A DNA stretch of 18,103 bases, from assembly GCA_050013795.1 (NCBI GenBank), contig JBEKEO010000045.1, forward strand, positions 1 through 18,103, given 5' to 3'. A program made the position numbers and the translations under genes. Of the stretch, positions 8,989-16,191 are shown one piece after another. The stretch is from CAWHOW01 sp050013795 (GTDB lineage: Bacteria > Bacteroidota > Bacteroidia > Bacteroidales > CG2-30-32-10). Below the pieces are notes generated by a model that made no database searches, was not told the DNA's origin, and saw only the letters and a list, made by a program, of their open reading frames with translations. Numbering within the stretch: the first letter of the stretch is position 1; every line of letters starts with the position of its first letter.

Positions 8989-9378
8989 TTATTTTTTCAC
9001 ATTGAGCGAATTTGCCCATTTGCAAACCATATCTATCTGGGCTGTAGTAGGGATTTTCTCAGGAGTTGATTTCCTTACCGAATTGGGGGGCATCTTTCCT
9101 TTGGTCATAGCGTCACAAATAGAACTTGCTTTCTTGGCTTGTTTATCTGCAGAATAGGTGTCCCACTTGGAAAGACTCCATTTGGACATTGCCATTACAT
9201 TTCCGCCATCGTTATGGCAACTTGCACATGAATTGCGCAAAACTTTTGCTACGCTGTCGGGGATAGAACCTGTTTGAGAGAATGTTTTATGGCCTGCAGC
9301 TTTGATAGGGCTGATAGCTAATACTGCTGCAACTGACAAAACCAACATTGCAAGCAAAAATAAATGTGCTTTTTTCAT
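8989..9378 (-). CDS. small periplasmic monohaem cytochrome c (haem-binding domain protein)
   Basis: A 129-residue protein. Residues 1-28 are a signal peptide (MKKAHLF, hydrophobic core, ending near IKAAG). The haem c attachment motif CASCH is at 51-55. KGKMPP (94-98) supplies the likely distal Met96 ligand in a typical MPP context. Two further cysteines (88, 119) could form a disulphide. Size and layout fit the small haem-binding-domain cytochromes of Bacteroidota, which act as soluble periplasmic electron carriers; the redox partner cannot be named. The gene stands alone, with its own promoter-like box upstream and a strong terminator downstream, and does not look part of the neighbouring operon. 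Confidence 0.9.
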   Translation of the reverse strand: MKKAHLFLLAMLVLSVAAVLAISPIKAAGHKTFSQTGSIPDSVAKVLRNSCASCHNDGGNVMAMSKWSLSKWDTYSADKQAKKASSICDAMTKGKMPPNSVRKSTPEKIPTTAQIDMVCKWANSLNVKK

Positions 9379-9445
9379 TTTACAGATTTTTTACGTGATT
9401 AAAGATAACTATTATTTTATTATAAATTCACTGGATTTTCTGATG

Positions 9446-9453
9446 CAAATATA
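9446..9453 (-). promoter_or_regulatory. candidate -7 promoter box for the cytochrome gene
   Basis: On the minus strand this reads TATATTTG, matching TAnnTTTG in full, 68 bp upstream of the cytochrome ATG. No convincing -33 TTTG is seen at the usual distance. Confidence 0.4.
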
Positions 9454-9582
9454 CCTGATTAATGAATAAAAGTAATTAAAATTAAATTAATAAAACATTA
9501 AGAAAGGATTAATATAGTTCTTTTCCCCAATAATAATTTCTACTTTATTTGCCTGACTTGCCAGCAGGAGGTTTGATGTTTT

Positions 9583-11118
9583 CTATTCCTTCACAAACTT
9601 CTTTACTTTTATTCCTTTTTCCGTCCTCAACTCTAAAATATACACACCACTTGTAAATGCAGAAACACTTATGTTTGTTTTATTACCTGTTGCAGTAAAG
9701 GTTTTTATCAGCCGACCTTGTATGTTTGTAATTTCTATTACTGTTGACGGCGGGGCTTCTATAGTTAGGTTATCGGTTGCGGGGTTAGGGTAAATTGAGA
9801 TATTAAACACATTGCTTACCTCATTAATTCCCATTACAGTATGAAAATAATTGTAGGTGCTGTCACCATATGTAATCATAGTGCCGGCGCTATTCCAACT
9901 TTTTGTTGCAGTGCTTTTTTCAAAATTATTGGCATCATAGGTATTGGTATTTAAATCTGTATTCACCCATGCCGTGCCGCTCCATGTTTGATATAGATAA
10001 CTTGTTTCGTTGTTATTAGCATCGTAGGCAGACAAGGATTGGTTGTTATTTACCCATGCCGTACCGCTCCATGTTTGATATAAATTACCTGTCTCGTTAT
10101 TATTGGCATCATAGGTAAATGAAGATTGGGCATTATTCACCCATGCTGTGCCGCTCCATGTTTGATATAAATAATTTGTCTGGTTATTATGAGCATCGTA
10201 AGTATATAAATATTGATAGTTATTCACCCAGGCGGTGCCACTCCATGTTTGATATAAATTATTTGTCTGGCAATTATGGGCATCGTAGGTGAATAAAGAT
10301 TGGGCATTATTCACCCATGCCGTGCCGCTCCATGTTTGATCTAATTGACTTGTCTGATTATTATTGGCATCGTATGTATACGTGTACATATCCTGATTCA
10401 CCCATGCCGTGCCGCTCCATGTTTGATACAAATAACTTGTACGGTTATTATTGGCATCGTAAGTATACGTGTACATATCCTGATTCACCCATGCCGTGCC
10501 GCTCCATGTCTGAAACAAATAACTTGTACGGTTATTATTGGCATCGTAGGTAAATGAAGTTTGATCATTATTCACCCAGGCGGTGCCGCTCCATGTTTGA
10601 TATAAATTACTTGTCAGGTTATTATTGGCATCATGGGTGTATGTGAATAGTTCTGAATTTACCCATGCTGTGCCGCTCCATGTCTGATCCAAATTGCTTG
10701 CACAGTTATTATGGGCATCGTAGGTATATGAAACAAGATCCTGATTCACCCAGGCAGTGCCGCTCCATGTCTGTCGCGTATAACTTGTTTTGTTATCATT
10801 GGCGTCGTAAACAATATGTATCTCTTTTTCAATAGGATTAATACTCCATCCATTGGTAAGCGTATCCCAATTCCAATAGTAAATACTATCGTATAAAGCT
10901 ATTAAAGTACCTGATTTAATACCATTGTTTGGTTTTGCAGAAGGTACTGTAAAATCTGTTTGACCTGGCAGCAGACCTGTTTGTTTGTTAAATGGCGATA
11001 GCCTGTTATGTTGCTTTTGTGTTGGGGAAACGGCTTGATTCCCTGCTGGAAGGTTTTGTGCAAAAGTGCTGCTCAAGCCAATAATGGCGAGCAATGAAAG
11101 TATAAATATTTTTTTCAT
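9583..11118 (-). CDS. repeat-rich T9SS cargo protein with C-terminal sorting domain
   Basis: A 511-residue protein. Residues 1-20 are a signal peptide ending in SSTFAQ. A short N-terminal region (about 21-115) precedes ten tandem 29-residue repeats (about 116-405) with the pattern QTWSGTAWVN...TYDANNN.TSYLY, plus a degenerate eleventh unit. The TYDANNN motif recalls YD/RHS-type repeats, but the conserved TWSGTAWV block is distinctive, so a beta-rich extended stalk or adhesin shaft is likely. Residues 440-511 are a type IX secretion sorting domain: the opening IYPNPATDNLTIE, the middle NIQGRLI, then SGVYILEL and KKFVKE at the end. The protein should cross the outer membrane by T9SS and be anchored or released at the surface. 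It begins 35 bp after the stop of the FISUMP gene and may be cotranscribed. Its ligand is unknown. Confidence 0.9.
   Translation of the reverse strand: MKKIFILSLLAIIGLSSTFAQNLPAGNQAVSPTQKQHNRLSPFNKQTGLLPGQTDFTVPSAKPNNGIKSGTLIALYDSIYYWNWDTLTNGWSINPIEKEIHIVYDANDNKTSYTRQTWSGTAWVNQDLVSYTYDAHNNCASNLDQTWSGTAWVNSELFTYTHDANNNLTSNLYQTWSGTAWVNNDQTSFTYDANNNRTSYLFQTWSGTAWVNQDMYTYTYDANNNRTSYLYQTWSGTAWVNQDMYTYTYDANNNQTSQLDQTWSGTAWVNNAQSLFTYDAHNCQTNNLYQTWSGTAWVNNYQYLYTYDAHNNQTNYLYQTWSGTAWVNNAQSSFTYDANNNETGNLYQTWSGTAWVNNNQSLSAYDANNNETSYLYQTWSGTAWVNTDLNTNTYDANNFEKSTATKSWNSAGTMITYGDSTYNYFHTVMGINEVSNVFNISIYPNPATDNLTIEAPPSTVIEITNIQGRLIKTFTATGNKTNISVSAFTSGVYILELRTEKGIKVKKFVKE
9904..10773 (-). repeat. ten tandem 87-bp in-frame repeats
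   Basis: Ten units of 87 bp (29 codons), counted from each CAG/CAA codon of QTWSGTAWV. The codons for TWSGTAWV are almost invariant at DNA level, whereas the part between them varies. Adjacent copies at 10358-10444 and 10445-10531 (phase shifted within the unit) differ at only three positions by eye, showing recent duplication. Copy number is therefore likely to vary between strains. Confidence 0.95.
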
Positions 11119-11153
11119 GTTGTTAATTATTTAATGGTTAAATTGATTAATTT

Positions 11154-11819
11154 TTATTTATTTTTGATACATCTAACTGAACAGCCTATCTTTTCATCAA
11201 ACCAATCGTTTTCGATATAGGGGTCATTGACTTCTAAATATATAGGTTCACTCTTATATAACCAGAAAGTTCCCACCGTTCCTAATCCACCAAATACACC
11301 CCCAGAGTCACGATAACCTACAGGAAGCATGGAAAATCCACTGCTGTTGTCAGCCCCTTTATTTGGGCTCTTCCAGTGTTTGGTTCCTGTTTCTTTCATT
11401 TTATTGCTAATGGAAGGCTGAAGGCCAGAAGTATCCCCTCCAAGGAAAACCACCAGAGCGTCCCAGTCCTTTCGGGTAGGAACATGCCAGCCTTTTGGGG
11501 CAATGCTGCGTACATCATCTACGGCAAACCTGTTGTACAAGCGTCCATAAGTGCGTATATAATTTGTATCATTATTATAATTACAGTAAGCCCCTGTCTT
11601 CAGGTTGCTCCATTTAAGACTGTCCGAAATATTAGGTATTGTGTCACCATTGCGATAATGTGTAACTTTTAGATTTTCCACCATCCAGGTTTGTGTTCCA
11701 ATTTTGACTGAATGGTAAATATTACCATCAATATCAATAATGACGTCATTATGCGGTTGAATACAAGAGGTCGCTGCAATGATTAATAATATCGTATAAA
11801 CTATTAATAAATTTTTCAT
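11154..11819 (-). CDS. FISUMP-domain lipoprotein
   Basis: I place the start at the ATG at 11819, giving MKNLLIVYTILLIIAATSC, a clean lipoprotein signal with lipobox ATSC at residues 16-19. A longer reading to 11837 would need a TTG start. The mature protein of about 200 residues carries the Fibrobacter succinogenes major paralogous domain: KIGTQTWMVENLKVTHYRNGD, GAYCNYNND, YGRLYNRFAVDD, APKGWHVPTRKDWD, SGFSMLPVGYRD and the ending GCSVRCIKN. Such domains are common in surface or secreted Bacteroidota proteins; no enzymatic role is established. It precedes the repeat-rich T9SS gene by 35 bp, so the two may be cotranscribed and both act at the cell surface. Confidence 0.87.
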   Translation of the reverse strand: MKNLLIVYTILLIIAATSCIQPHNDVIIDIDGNIYHSVKIGTQTWMVENLKVTHYRNGDTIPNISDSLKWSNLKTGAYCNYNNDTNYIRTYGRLYNRFAVDDVRSIAPKGWHVPTRKDWDALVVFLGGDTSGLQPSISNKMKETGTKHWKSPNKGADNSSGFSMLPVGYRDSGGVFGGLGTVGTFWLYKSEPIYLEVNDPYIENDWFDEKIGCSVRCIKNK

Positions 11820-11855
11820 ATACATTAATTTATTCAATGAATGTCAACGAACAGG

Positions 11856-11873
11856 TATTGCTTGCATTGGGGG
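11856..11873 (+). repeat. 18-bp intergenic repeat, copy 1 (TATTGCTTGCATTGGGGG)
   Basis: This sits about 37 bp upstream of the FISUMP start. It matches the copy at 12674-12691 at 17 of 18 positions. With the preceding CAGG, CAGGTATTGCTTG here also resembles, on the opposite strand, the end of the larger repeat family at 14.1-18 kb (CAGGTAATGCTTG). Confidence 0.6.
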
Positions 11874-11926
11874 ACTATTATTTCGTTTTAATTTTCCCTT
11901 TTTACTCCGCTTTAGTGGTAATGCAG

Positions 11927-11934
11927 CAAATATA
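11927..11934 (-). promoter_or_regulatory. candidate -7 promoter box for the FISUMP gene
   Basis: On the minus strand this reads TATATTTG, identical to the box upstream of the cytochrome gene and a full match to TAnnTTTG. It lies 108 bp upstream of the chosen ATG. A -33 element is not obvious. Confidence 0.35.
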
Positions 11935-11949
11935 AGTTATAAACTGTTC

Positions 11950-12651
11950 TTATTTTTTCTTTCCGATATTTAACAGGATACCGCAAGATACATAAATAGT
12001 AATGCCTGCTTTATATCCCTGTGGAAAAATATAACCGTAACCACCTTCAAAGATAAACTTTATATTGTCGTTAACTATCCCCTGTGTTCCTATATTCAAT
12101 AATGCTACAGTTGTATTAGGCGGTTTTATAGAATCGGATGAAGAAGTATTCCCGTTAAAAATAGCATTGCCGGCAAATCCTTTTGCATAACCAATTCTTA
12201 AAGAAGCATAATAATTCCAAACCCTCTCCTTTGAAAGAGTACCCCATGTCAGTCCTAATTCGGAATTGAGACTTTTTCCTTTAGAGTCATCCGCTGCTCC
12301 AAGACCGCCTTCCAACCTGAAATGCTGATACAATTGATAACGGGCAGCAATTTTTGTTGTGAAAGTAAACAGTTCTGAATGAGAAAAACCTATTGCATCA
12401 ACACCTAAGTCTAATTTATCACCTAATCCATATTTATATCTGCCAAACCATCCCTGACCGGGTGCATGCCCTTCCTGAAATAATGCAACACCTGTACCAA
12501 GGGCAATGGCTGCATCTGATGTTCCTTTTACAGTTGTTTGTGGTCCGCCATAAGTCATCATAGGCGGCGGGGGAGCAAATGTTACACAACCATTCAAACC
12601 CAAAATTATAAGTCCTGAAAATAATATTATTAAATTAGTAATTCGATTCAT
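11950..12651 (-). CDS. beta-rich outer-membrane-type lipoprotein, function unknown
   Basis: The ATG at 12651 is preferred over the one at 12672, because it starts directly with a lipoprotein signal: MNRITNLIILFSGLIILG, then lipobox LNGC with Cys22. The 233-residue product continues with a proline-rich linker (FAPPPP). It then alternates hydrophobic and polar stretches with many aromatic residues (GWFGRYKYGLGDKLDLGVDA, AARYQLYQHFRLEGGLG, WNYYASLRIGYAKGF, IKFIFEGGYGYIFPQGYKAG). This pattern is typical of small outer-membrane beta-barrel-like proteins of Bacteroidota. It ends KKK, without the usual terminal aromatic residue. I do not recognise a specific family. Both flanking gaps contain the 18-bp repeat or a promoter-like box, so it is probably transcribed alone. 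Confidence 0.8.
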   Translation of the reverse strand: MNRITNLIILFSGLIILGLNGCVTFAPPPPMMTYGGPQTTVKGTSDAAIALGTGVALFQEGHAPGQGWFGRYKYGLGDKLDLGVDAIGFSHSELFTFTTKIAARYQLYQHFRLEGGLGAADDSKGKSLNSELGLTWGTLSKERVWNYYASLRIGYAKGFAGNAIFNGNTSSSDSIKPPNTTVALLNIGTQGIVNDNIKFIFEGGYGYIFPQGYKAGITIYVSCGILLNIGKKK

Positions 12652-12673
12652 AAAATGTTTTATATCGACCATA

Positions 12674-12691
12674 TATTGCTTGCGTTGGGGG
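12674..12691 (+). repeat. 18-bp intergenic repeat, copy 2 (TATTGCTTGCGTTGGGGG)
   Basis: This lies 23 bp upstream of the chosen start of the beta-rich lipoprotein. It has one mismatch to the copy at 11856-11873. Both copies have the same orientation and the same position, just upstream of a minus-strand gene. Confidence 0.6.
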
Positions 12692-12749
12692 TTGACAGGT
12701 TTAATATTTGTTTATTCAACTCAGTTTGGTCTTGAACTATTCTTTAAAT

Positions 12750-14072
12750 TTATTTTTCATTTATTTTATTGTTCTTTATCTCAAAAAACTTATTAGTATA
12801 ATCAAAATGTATACTTCCGTACTGTGCAATATCCCCGCCGAAATGCCCGTCAAGGTTCATGCTGGCAACATTATGGTCATCAATGAACAATTTATCAAAT
12901 GTATAGTTTATGTTATTCAAACACAAACTGAAGCCTTTCACGGTTTCAACGTTAACAGTTTCAAATCCGCCGGCAGAGCCTGCCTGTATCTTTCCCTGTT
13001 TAAGGTTATCGAATTTTACTTTTTTCTTTATCCCGCTTTTCAGGTTGGTTTCCCCTGCGCCTGTATCATATCCGAAATATAATGTCGTCCCGTCAGTGGC
13101 ATAAGCGGTAACCACCGGAACATGCATATAAAACAAACTTGCTGGGGAATGTGTTTTCTTTACCGGCTTTTTAACAATTATCTTACTATGCATATAATCT
13201 ATTTCCACATCAAGATTTTTGATGGTCTCCCATCCCAGTATTCCATTTATTTTATAGGGCAAACCCTTATCTATTGCTTCATAGGCTTTATAATCCTGTA
13301 TCATGGCAAGCGAATGGCTGATCTTTAAATTTCCAAGTTTGAAATTGCAAAGCGCATATTGAGCGTAAACATTGATATTTGTACCCGTCCCGACAACTAT
13401 CTTATCCGGGATCACCGGAACAACTTTACACTTATCAGCAATGGTTGAAAAAATGGATGTGATGCCGGCGCCTGTATCGAACATAAATAATTCGGATTTC
13501 CCATTCACCTTAAGCTCAATTACAGGAGTTCCATAAGCAAAAGCATATATCGGAATGGTATCGACAACGTCGGAAAAATTATAAGCAGTCGGAGGGGCAT
13601 ATAGCAGTTTCTTATACAAATTATCATTTATAACCGACTCGCTGTCCTTTACCACTGCTCCCTTCCTTGCAAAATATACCGAATCCATGTCGAGCAATTT
13701 GCCCCATTGAAATTCATAAAAATATTCATCATACAGCAAGCGGTAACAATTTTCCCCTACGCTGGTATCGCCTGTGCTTAGAAACAAGCTTTTTAACCCG
13801 TTTATATATTCCGTATCTTTTCCTTTTAATAAAGCTTTTAATAATTCCGAAAAGCTTTTTTGTTCGGGAGTTGCATTATTCACTGTAGCATAAGTGGTAT
13901 CAAAACTTAGCACGGCTTCCCAAAAACCGGGATAATCTTTACCTGAAGCGGCAGTGTGTATTATTGTGTTACATTCTTTGATTTTTATGCCCTGCGCTTT
14001 TAATAAAACAAATGGATATACCCACAATAATGCAAGGAAAAGAATCACTGATACTTTTTTTAAAGTTTTCAT
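12750..14072 (-). CDS. two-lobed retropepsin-like aspartic protease, exported
   Basis: A 440-residue protein with an N-terminal signal peptide (MKTLKKVSVILFLALLW, cleavage probably after KAQ at residue 27). A helical region (about 30-165) resembles a repeat or pro-segment. Two aspartic protease units follow. The first has FDTGAG at 198-203 (Asp199) and INGILGWE at 275-282. The second has YDTGAG at 335-340 (Asp336) and DGHFGGDI at 408-415. Each unit therefore has the catalytic DTG and the following hydrophobic-Gly motif of the family. Bacteroidota encode many exported retropepsin-like proteases. Having both lobes in one chain means this protein could form its active site without dimerising, as pepsin does. 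The substrate is unknown. Its upstream gap holds repeat copy A. Confidence 0.85.
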   Translation of the reverse strand: MKTLKKVSVILFLALLWVYPFVLLKAQGIKIKECNTIIHTAASGKDYPGFWEAVLSFDTTYATVNNATPEQKSFSELLKALLKGKDTEYINGLKSLFLSTGDTSVGENCYRLLYDEYFYEFQWGKLLDMDSVYFARKGAVVKDSESVINDNLYKKLLYAPPTAYNFSDVVDTIPIYAFAYGTPVIELKVNGKSELFMFDTGAGITSIFSTIADKCKVVPVIPDKIVVGTGTNINVYAQYALCNFKLGNLKISHSLAMIQDYKAYEAIDKGLPYKINGILGWETIKNLDVEIDYMHSKIIVKKPVKKTHSPASLFYMHVPVVTAYATDGTTLYFGYDTGAGETNLKSGIKKKVKFDNLKQGKIQAGSAGGFETVNVETVKGFSLCLNNINYTFDKLFIDDHNVASMNLDGHFGGDIAQYGSIHFDYTNKFFEIKNNKINEK

Positions 14073-14113
14073 CTTTTGTAATTTTATGTTTTTGCGGCTT
14101 GTGTATATCGAAT

Positions 14114-14170
14114 AAGCATTACCTGCAATTTACAGAATGACGTTCTACAAACTACGCCAAACGATGTAAC
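14114..14170 (+). repeat. intergenic repeat family 1, copy A (diverged)
   Basis: Starts AAGCATTACCTGCAATTTAC like copies B and D, then diverges in the core (CTACAAACTACGCCAAAC). It lies between the protease and the YdcF-like gene, about 42 bp upstream of the protease start. Confidence 0.8.
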
Positions 14171-14267
14171 TTAAAAAAAATTAATTGGTAAAGTTAATTA
14201 AATCTGAAAAGCATGTTATTTTTTATTTATACATTTAAACTTTTAAGAGAAATTTTAAAAAAATATA

Positions 14268-14942
14268 ATGAATACCATACAAAACAGATTTGTTTTACCA
14301 TCACGATATCTTTTAATTTTTATATTATTTCTTTATTCCTGTTCTTTTACTCAAAAGAAATGTAAAAAATTATTACGGGAATCCATGACAAAATCCTATG
14401 ACATGGTTGTAATTCCCGGTTGCCCTTTTGAAAACATGCAATGGGGTACAACAATGAAAGCAAGAGTATATTGGTCTAAGTATTTATATGAAAAAGGAAT
14501 TGCAAAAAATATCATGTATTCAGGTAATGCCGTTTACACGCCATATTACGAAGCCCGGATAATGGCTCTTTATGCAGAAGCTATAGGCATTCCGAAGGAG
14601 CATATCTATACAGAAACCAAAGCAGAGCATAGCACGGAAAACATCTATTATTCTTATATGAAATCAAAAAAAACAGGTTTTGTAACCATTGCATTGGCTT
14701 CTGATCCTTTTCAAACAAAATTACTGCAACGATATGCGCGAATAATTTTAAAAAATGATGTGGTCTTGATTCCTTTTGTTTATGACACTCTTAAATCTAT
14801 GGAACCAGGAATGATCAATCCGGCTATTGACTATCAGCAGGCTTTTGTAAAGGATTTTATACCCCTGCCCAAGCGTGAAAATTTCTTTGAACGATTAAGA
14901 GGAACGGGGGGAAAGGACATTGACACAAATTCATATAAGTAA
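14268..14942 (+). CDS. YdcF/SanA-like DUF218 lipoprotein
   Basis: The only plus-strand gene. The 224-residue product begins with a basic/hydrophobic signal (about 8-24) ending in LYSC, a near-consensus lipobox with Cys25. The DUF218 core follows. YDMVVIPGCPF (44-54) is the first strand with its glycine turn. ARVYWSKYLYEKGIAKNIMYSG (65-86) and YEARIMALYAEAIGIPKEHIYTE (94-116) are the usual helices. HSTENIYYS (121-129) matches the conserved S-T-x-E-N motif. Proteins of this type sit at the envelope and are linked to cell-wall or barrier functions; no reaction is firmly established. The gene converges on the next minus-strand gene, with repeat copy F between them. A weak TACATTTA box lies at 14230-14237. 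Its lone opposite orientation fits an independent insertion. Confidence 0.85.
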   Translation: MNTIQNRFVLPSRYLLIFILFLYSCSFTQKKCKKLLRESMTKSYDMVVIPGCPFENMQWGTTMKARVYWSKYLYEKGIAKNIMYSGNAVYTPYYEARIMALYAEAIGIPKEHIYTETKAEHSTENIYYSYMKSKKTGFVTIALASDPFQTKLLQRYARIILKNDVVLIPFVYDTLKSMEPGMINPAIDYQQAFVKDFIPLPKRENFFERLRGTGGKDIDTNSYK

Positions 14943-14995
14943 TTCAACAAAGGTATCTCACTTTATTCAAAACTTATTTTATCAATCCTCAATAA

Positions 14996-15021
14996 CGTTT
15001 TGCAAACTACGACAAACGGGG
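14996..15021 (+). repeat. intergenic repeat family 1, copy F (core only)
   Basis: Contains the full 20-base core TTTTGCAAACTACGACAAAC followed by GGGG, but lacks the left arm AAGCATTACCTGCAA. It lies between two convergent genes, where an upstream promoter role is impossible. A short CATTG-AAG-CAATG hairpin follows at 15033-15045, with no T tract. Confidence 0.85.
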
Positions 15022-15066
15022 TTGCATAACGAGCCATTGAAGCAATGCTAAATAAGGCATAGTTGT

Positions 15067-15576
15067 TTATTTCTCACTTGTCGTGTCATGTTTTTCAATA
15101 CAGAGATTACCGCAATGTTCAAACTTTTTACCATCTAATGTAAAGCTCCCCATTACACAACCGTAATTTTCCGAAGTCATTGTCCACTCTGCCCACATTA
15201 TCATTTTCATGTTTGATAATTCATACGGTTGTTGTCCAGGAACAATAAATTGATATTTATATTTTGTTTTCATTGTTCTCAAAATTGTTGCGGAGCGCCT
15301 TTTATTTTCTTTGTCCCAATCGCTTTTGGATGGGTCAACAAAGATTTTGAAAGAGTCAATGAGTACTGTGTCTTTATATGCCCTGACAAGAATTGAATCG
15401 AATTCAGTATTATTAAACCCACGAAAGTGAACAACACCTAATTCAAAAGTGTCTGTTTGTGTGCATTTACAGTCAAAATTTTTCTTTTCTTTTTCTGTCC
15501 AATAATGAAAACAACTTGTCATGACAAAAAAAAGTATCACATATGAAAATGCAAATATTGTTTTAAGATATTTCAT
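15067..15576 (-). CDS. hypothetical lipoprotein
   Basis: A 169-residue protein. Residues 1-21 are a hydrophobic signal and MTSC (19-22) is a lipobox with Cys22 as the lipidation site. The mature part is hydrophilic, with a Cys-rich start (FDCKCTQTD, 35-43) and two more cysteines near the end (Cys in NYGCVMG and EHCGNLCIEK), which could pair in the periplasm. I do not recognise a domain. It stands alone between repeat copies F and B and has no partner in an operon. Confidence 0.8.
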   Translation of the reverse strand: MKYLKTIFAFSYVILFFVMTSCFHYWTEKEKKNFDCKCTQTDTFELGVVHFRGFNNTEFDSILVRAYKDTVLIDSFKIFVDPSKSDWDKENKRRSATILRTMKTKYKYQFIVPGQQPYELSNMKMIMWAEWTMTSENYGCVMGSFTLDGKKFEHCGNLCIEKHDTTSEK

Positions 15577-15602
15577 GTCGTTTTACAATTATGCCAAGGT
15601 TC

Positions 15603-15657
15603 AAGCATTACCTGCAATTTACTGTATGCCGTTTTGCAAACTACGACAAACAAGGGG
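15603..15657 (+). repeat. intergenic repeat family 1, copy B (full length)
   Basis: Full-length copy: AAGCATTACCTGCAATTTAC, TGTATGCCG, core TTTTGCAAACTACGACAAAC, then AAGGGG. It is nearly identical to copy D, 1 kb away. It starts about 27 bp upstream of the hypothetical lipoprotein start and ends about 22 bp after the stop of the DsrE-like gene. Confidence 0.9.
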
Positions 15658-15678
15658 CTTCCATGTTGATTTTTTATA

Positions 15679-16098
15679 CTAAAAAGTCATTACAATCTTA
15701 CTTTTGCGAATCATATCATACATGTCATTCATTGAAGAGAATTTGCATATCTTAGGTTCATTATTTTTTCTGCTTGCAAGACAAGTACCACAACCTAAAA
15801 TATTGCCACTTTTGTCAAGGAATTCTTTAGCCTGTTCTTTAAGTTCATTATTCTTTTTCACTAAACTGTCAAGCTCAACTCCCTTGCCGAGAAGAAAAAT
15901 TGTAACTGTATCGCCCTGACTTTTGGAGAAATTTGCAAACCTAAGCGCATTCCACTCTGTTTCCACATCGTTTGAATAAATAACAATTCCAATGCTTGTT
16001 GAAGCATAAGTCTTCGATGTGCTTCCGCCACACTGAGCATGTGTCATTGAACCATGAAGACCTGAAATAATTGTCAAAAGAATTAATGTTTTTCTCAT
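15679..16098 (-). CDS. exported DsrE-like protein
   Basis: The start at 16098 (MRKTLILLTIISGLHGSMTHAQ, a signal peptide) is chosen over the longer open frame to 16179. The extra codons would run through repeat copy C, which is clearly intergenic. The 139-residue product has the DsrE/DsrF fold pattern: GIVIYSNDVETEWNALRFANF (37-57), then DTVTIFLLGKGVE (63-75), a helix, and GCGTCLASR (102-110). Cys103 and Cys106 are the likely sulphur-handling cysteines, and Cys118 follows. Members move sulphane sulphur between proteins; an exported form suggests a periplasmic role. It lies next to a DUF302 gene, a common association for DsrE-like proteins. Confidence 0.83.
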   Translation of the reverse strand: MRKTLILLTIISGLHGSMTHAQCGGSTSKTYASTSIGIVIYSNDVETEWNALRFANFSKSQGDTVTIFLLGKGVELDSLVKKNNELKEQAKEFLDKSGNILGCGTCLASRKNNEPKICKFSSMNDMYDMIRKSKIVMTF

Positions 16099-16115
16099 AG
16101 ATATTATTTTTATAT

Positions 16116-16166
16116 AATTACCCTGCACTTTACAGATGCCATTTTGCAAACTACGACAAACCGGGG
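16116..16166 (+). repeat. intergenic repeat family 1, copy C
   Basis: Carries the complete core TTTTGCAAACTACGACAAAC followed by GGGG, with a diverged left arm (AATTACCCTGCACTTTACAG). It lies in the gap between the DUF302 and DsrE-like genes and argues against the longer DsrE start. Confidence 0.88.
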
Positions 16167-16191
16167 CATTCATAGCCAACCACCGTAACTT

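Noticed and set aside
10317..10557. Plus-strand open frames across the repeat array
   Set aside because: They are antisense shadows of the repeated codons; their own repeat pattern simply mirrors the minus-strand gene.
9904..10773. Regular 87-bp repeats as a possible CRISPR array
   Set aside because: The units are in frame within a long coding sequence, encode a conserved 29-residue motif, and have no constant short repeat with unique spacers.
11820..11837. N-terminal extension of the FISUMP gene to 11837
   Set aside because: It would require a TTG start; the ATG at 11819 gives a clean lipoprotein signal.
15033..15045. CATTG-AAG-CAATG hairpin as a terminator between convergent genes
   Set aside because: Short stem and no T run on either strand.
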